Source: Geomonas diazotrophica (lineage in GTDB: Bacteria > Desulfobacterota > Desulfuromonadia > Geobacterales > Geobacteraceae). Taken from it: a stretch of 64,000 nucleotides of DNA. Under the pieces are notes generated by a model, which saw only the letters and a program-made list of their open reading frames with translations, was not told the origin of the DNA and did no database searches. The stretch's first letter is position 1; every line of letters begins with the position of its first letter. The stretch is taken from NCBI RefSeq assembly GCF_018919385.1, contig NZ_JAHLMF010000010.1, positions 91,683 through 155,682 of the forward strand, given 5' to 3'. Made by a program: the position numbers and the translations under genes. Shown in pieces: positions 61,814-64,000 of the stretch.

Positions 61814-62266
61814 TCAGCACCTGAGGCAGCGCACGTTGCCCTTTTCCCCCCAGCGGCGCAGCGCCAGGTTCAGCTGCGCCATCCCCTCCTCCATCGATCT
61901 GCTGAAGGCAAAACGGAACAAAGGGGCCAGCACGCCGTGAAACTCGGAATGCTGCAGGACCTTAAGGCTTCCGGGGGAGACCTGCTCAAGACGGCAGGAA
62001 AAGGTCCAGGCAAGAAAGGGGCGTCCCAGGAAGGTACTCTGCCAAGAGAGCGCCCCTTCGGCCTTGGCCGCCAGGGTCACCTGAACGGGGAAGGGGTCGA
62101 TCCCCGGCAGGTGAACCAGAAGCTGGTGCCGATCCCCTGCCGCTCCGGAGCCTGTGACCTTCGGGAAGAGCGGGTGCCACTGGGGGTACAGGGAAAAGTC
62201 GGCAAGGAGTTCCCATACCCTCCCCCAGGTCGTCTGCAGCACTATTTCCGTCTTGAACGGTCGCAT
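61814..62266 (-). CDS. SRPBCC (START-like) lipid-binding domain protein
   Basis: 150 residues. The SRPBCC pattern is seen in WGRVWELLADFSLYPQWHPLF near residues 14-34, followed by beta strands and a long C-terminal helix (FSRSMEEGMAQLNLALRRW). The fold forms a hydrophobic cavity for lipids or polyketides; no catalytic residue is obvious. ATG at 62266 after GGGGGGCGCC. It is the first gene of the thioesterase and acyl-CoA ligase operon. Confidence 0.82.
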   Translation of the reverse strand: MRPFKTEIVLQTTWGRVWELLADFSLYPQWHPLFPKVTGSGAAGDRHQLLVHLPGIDPFPVQVTLAAKAEGALSWQSTFLGRPFLAWTFSCRLEQVSPGSLKVLQHSEFHGVLAPLFRFAFSRSMEEGMAQLNLALRRWGEKGNVRCLRC

Positions 62267-62374
62267 GGCGCCCCCCGAAGCAGGTCGAGTTACAAGACCA
62301 GCAACTTTACTACTTTTCCGCATCGGATGCCATAATTGTTTGTATACCGCAACGCAGATTTTGACCTAAACAAA

Positions 62375-62403
62375 CATAAAGCCGCCTTTTGGGGGCGGCT
62401 TTA
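62375..62403. terminator. Bidirectional terminator
   Basis: ATAAAGCCGCC and GGCGGCTTTAT flank a TTTTGGG loop. A- and T-rich ends serve both strands. It follows the minus-strand lipoprotein gene at 62428. Confidence 0.88.
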
Positions 62404-62427
62404 TCCGAACGTACTGTGGTCAGATCA

Positions 62428-62673
62428 CTACTTTTGGAACAGAGAGCCTTTCTCGATCTGGCTTTTGCGTATCTCGTACTCTTTCTTGTTGATCCTGCCT
62501 GCCTTGTAGTCGTTCTCAACCTGTTGCATCTGCCGGTGAGCGCTGTATTCATAGGCGCCAACGCCTACCGCCGCGCCACCCAGGGCACCACCGACCGCAC
62601 TCCCTTCACGGGACGCACACCCGGAGGCGGAAGCAAACAACACCAACGCGAAAAGCAGAATTGTCTTTTTCAT
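62428..62673 (-). CDS. Small glycine-zipper lipoprotein
   Basis: 81 residues. The lipoprotein signal ends in SASGC near residues 15-19. A glycine zipper (GSAVGGALGGAAVGVGA) and a C-terminal SHOCT-like segment (DYKAGRINKKEYEIRKSQIE) follow. It is probably anchored in the outer membrane; the function is unknown. ATG at 62673 after AAAGGAGCGCAGCG. It is followed by a bidirectional terminator. Confidence 0.85.
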   Translation of the reverse strand: MKKTILLFALVLFASASGCASREGSAVGGALGGAAVGVGAYEYSAHRQMQQVENDYKAGRINKKEYEIRKSQIEKGSLFQK

Positions 62674-62754
62674 CGCTGCGCTCCTTTGGTCGTAGTATTG
62701 GGACTCCATTCAGTCCAGCATAGCATAAAGTTAAAATTTTCACATCATTGTCGA

Positions 62755-62943
62755 CTACGGCTCTTTCCCGGCAGGAGGAAGTTCCGGCGCAGGTTCCCCC
62801 CGGAAGGTCCAAAACAAGAAAACCAGGGAGGGGATCAAAATGATCGCGCCGACGGGGAGCACGGTCAGATAGGCGATGAGCGTGGCACGTGGCGCGGCCG
62901 CGGCACGCAGGGAAGTCATGGCCGGCGCCACAGCTGTCCTCAC
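62755..62943 (-). CDS. Small single-span membrane protein
   Basis: 62 residues from a GTG at 62943. A basic N-terminus (SLRAAAAPRA) precedes one transmembrane helix (LIAYLTVLPVGAIILIPSLVFLF) and a short Pro-rich tail. Not recognised. It has no good ribosome site of its own; its GTG overlaps the stop of a short upstream reading frame (62940-62975) that has GGAGG, so translation is probably coupled. Alternatively the real start is the ATG 8 codons in. Confidence 0.55.
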   Translation of the reverse strand: MRTAVAPAMTSLRAAAAPRATLIAYLTVLPVGAIILIPSLVFLFWTFRGEPAPELPPAGKEP

Positions 62944-62975
62944 ATGATGGCTCGGGCGACGTGGAGGTTGTCCAT
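62940..62975 (-). CDS. Possible 11-residue leader peptide
   Basis: Reads MDNLHVARAIM and stop. ATG at 62975 follows TTGGAGGCATC, a good ribosome site, and its TGA overlaps the GTG of the 62-residue membrane protein. It could be a coupling peptide, or a sign that the two were one frame before a small change. Weak support beyond the signals. Confidence 0.35.
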   Translation of the reverse strand: MDNLHVARAIM

Positions 62976-63145
62976 GATGCCTCCAATCAAGAGGTTAAAA
63001 ACATTTAAAGTGTCCTGACCGGAGAGGCGTTGTCAAGAAACGGTCGCGGACGTGCCGCATCTATCTTTTTTTTCTTGCGCACTGCAAAAACGATGGCAAC
63101 ATTAGTTCATGCTAACCAATCAAATTCCTGAGAAGGAGGACGCCA

Positions 63146-63757
63146 ATGCCTCATAACAACCTTCCGCACGCCGAGATGGTCGCGAAATCAGAAGAGGTTC
63201 GTCAGGTGCTGACGCCGGAACTATACTCCTACCTTATCTCCCTATTCCCGACACCGGAACGGTATGCCGCCCTGCACAACCGGTTCGAGTCGAGTCTCAC
63301 GGGATATTTGAAAGGCATCCCTGAACAGGTTAAGGAGTGTGAAGAGGCACGTGTCGAACTGAACAAGGCCATCACCGTCATCAACGGGTTCAGTAAAGCA
63401 GTGAGCCCCATAGACCCCACGGTGATGAACAAGTTCAACGTCGCCCCGAAACCGGCAACTAACGCAGCGGCCGCTCCGTTGGTAGCTGCAGAGGACTTCA
63501 AGATTCACTTCGACAAACAAGGACTGCCTTACTGTTCGGTTACCAGGCTTGCAGGTGCAAAAGGGTACGAAGTATGGTTCTGCGAAAGTGAACCCAGTAT
63601 CGAGAGCAACTGGAATTTTCTGACCTGGTCGACCAATTGCCATGGTATCTACCTCACCGGGTTAAACAGGACCAGAACCAACTACCTGAAGCTTAGGGCC
63701 AAGCGAGGCAATTCCTTGGGCCCGTGGTCGAACATGGTGATATTGACATCCGTCTGA
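63146..63757 (+). CDS. Hypothetical protein with fibronectin III-like C-terminus
   Basis: 203 residues, not recognised. About residues 1-85 are helical (EEVRQVLTPELYSYLISLFP). An Ala-rich linker follows, and then a beta domain with LPYCSVTRLAGAKGYEVWFCES and YLKLRAKRGNSLGPWSNMVIL, whose ending resembles fibronectin type III repeats (SxPGPWS-type strand). No signal peptide. The ATG follows AAGGAGGACGCC. It seems AT-richer than the rest of the window, and an insertion element lies just downstream, so it may be a recent arrival. Confidence 0.72.
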   Translation: MPHNNLPHAEMVAKSEEVRQVLTPELYSYLISLFPTPERYAALHNRFESSLTGYLKGIPEQVKECEEARVELNKAITVINGFSKAVSPIDPTVMNKFNVAPKPATNAAAAPLVAAEDFKIHFDKQGLPYCSVTRLAGAKGYEVWFCESEPSIESNWNFLTWSTNCHGIYLTGLNRTRTNYLKLRAKRGNSLGPWSNMVILTSV

Positions 63758-63874
63758 CTCGCCGCTCCCCCCCTGGTTCGCCGCCAGGGGGGGGCTCCCC
63801 TTCCAAAGTCATCTCCATTCTCATTTCCTTCAAGAACAAACCATGAGTCCCTAGAAGCAGGACCAAATGACAGC
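63758..63874. other. Gene-free stretch before the insertion element
   Basis: Holds a hairpin, CCCCCTGG with CCAGGGGG (63766-63788), soon after the upstream stop; it has no T tract. The rest has no recognisable feature up to the IS end. Confidence 0.5.
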
Positions 63875-64000
63875 GGGGGCCTGTAAAGAATTTTGTGTAA
63901 ATGGCCTTGGTTAAGATTTTGGCAATCTGTCTTCGAAGAGGATGGCGAATCGAGCCATTGCCGCTTTCCAGTTTATGATCGGCTTCTTCCATTTCTTCGT
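63875..64000 (-). mobile_element. End of an IS256-family insertion sequence (cut by the window edge)
   Basis: A transposase C-terminus on the minus strand is followed, towards the left, by GGCCATTTACACAAAATTCT and then TTACAGGCC, the A/T-rich TTTACACAAAAT type of end known from the IS256 family. The left tip is placed near 63875 by eye (GGGGCCTGTAAAG on the plus strand). The other end and the 8-9 base target duplication cannot be seen. Confidence 0.8.
63911..64000 (-). CDS. IS256-family (Mutator-type) transposase, C-terminal 29 residues
   Basis: Only the last 29 codons and a TAA are in the window. The residues NWKAAMARFAILFEDRLP with the preceding KKW match the typical C-terminus of IS256-family DDE transposases (WxxALNxFAIxFxDRL). 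Whether the gene is intact cannot be judged. Confidence 0.85.
   Translation of the reverse strand, partial: TKKWKKPIINWKAAMARFAILFEDRLPKS

Noticed and set aside
63693..63992. A 99-residue minus-strand frame at the right edge
   Set aside because: It is in another frame than the IS256-type transposase C-terminus and runs through the IS end into the antisense of the upstream gene.

Overview
The window reads as a stretch of a Geobacter-like chromosome (Desulfuromonadia; the Geobacter, Geomonas and Citrifermentans group). The inference rests on high GC, sigma-54 nif genes, a lone cytochrome c nitrite reductase, very dense two-component, c-di-GMP and chemotaxis signalling, and an anaerobic 2-hydroxyacyl-CoA dehydratase-like reductase. 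No rRNA, tRNA, CRISPR or phage genes were seen.

Left end (1-5.4 kb): the 5' end of nifH and nifV, both on the minus strand and each with a sigma-54 promoter. The nifH leader holds a terminator overlapped by a two-hairpin element of the kind bound by ANTAR antiterminators. Then come a lipoprotein, a chemoreceptor with a sigma-28-like promoter, and a 74-residue protein. 5.4-18 kb: a DUF1499 membrane protein, an O-methyltransferase, NrfA without NrfH, a diguanylate cyclase, a Ppx phosphatase coupled to a Na/Pi cotransporter, an rRNA methyltransferase/TPR/IHF run, infA, and efp with its modifying enzyme epmA. 18-23.3 kb: a biotin cluster bioB-bioD-bioA behind a BirA operator, then a TatD-radical SAM fusion.

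23.3-33 kb: a signalling block. A GGDEF cyclase, a PilZ protein and an HD-GYP phosphodiesterase lie in one direction. A histidine kinase just upstream, on the other strand, shares its sensor and GAF regions with the phosphodiesterase. 33-44 kb: a FadL-like porin, secreted proteins, a transglutaminase, a double rhodanese, and a double-cubane-type reductase with its ATPase activator, divergent from a LysR regulator. Small enzymes follow.

44.5-56.8 kb: a chemotaxis-like cluster, cheW-cheR(TPR)-cheW-mcp-cheA(REC)-cheB, followed by two REC-kinases and an NtrC-type regulator. There is no CheY, so the output is probably gene expression rather than flagella. 57-62.3 kb: L-2-hydroxyglutarate oxidase, a DEDDh exonuclease, and an SRPBCC/thioesterase/acyl-CoA ligase operon. 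The right end has small membrane proteins, an unknown protein, and the end of an IS256-family element that runs off the window.

Several intergenic regions carry dispersed palindromic or tandem repeats. Gene starts were chosen by eye from ribosome binding sites; family calls rest on motif recognition, not on database searches.
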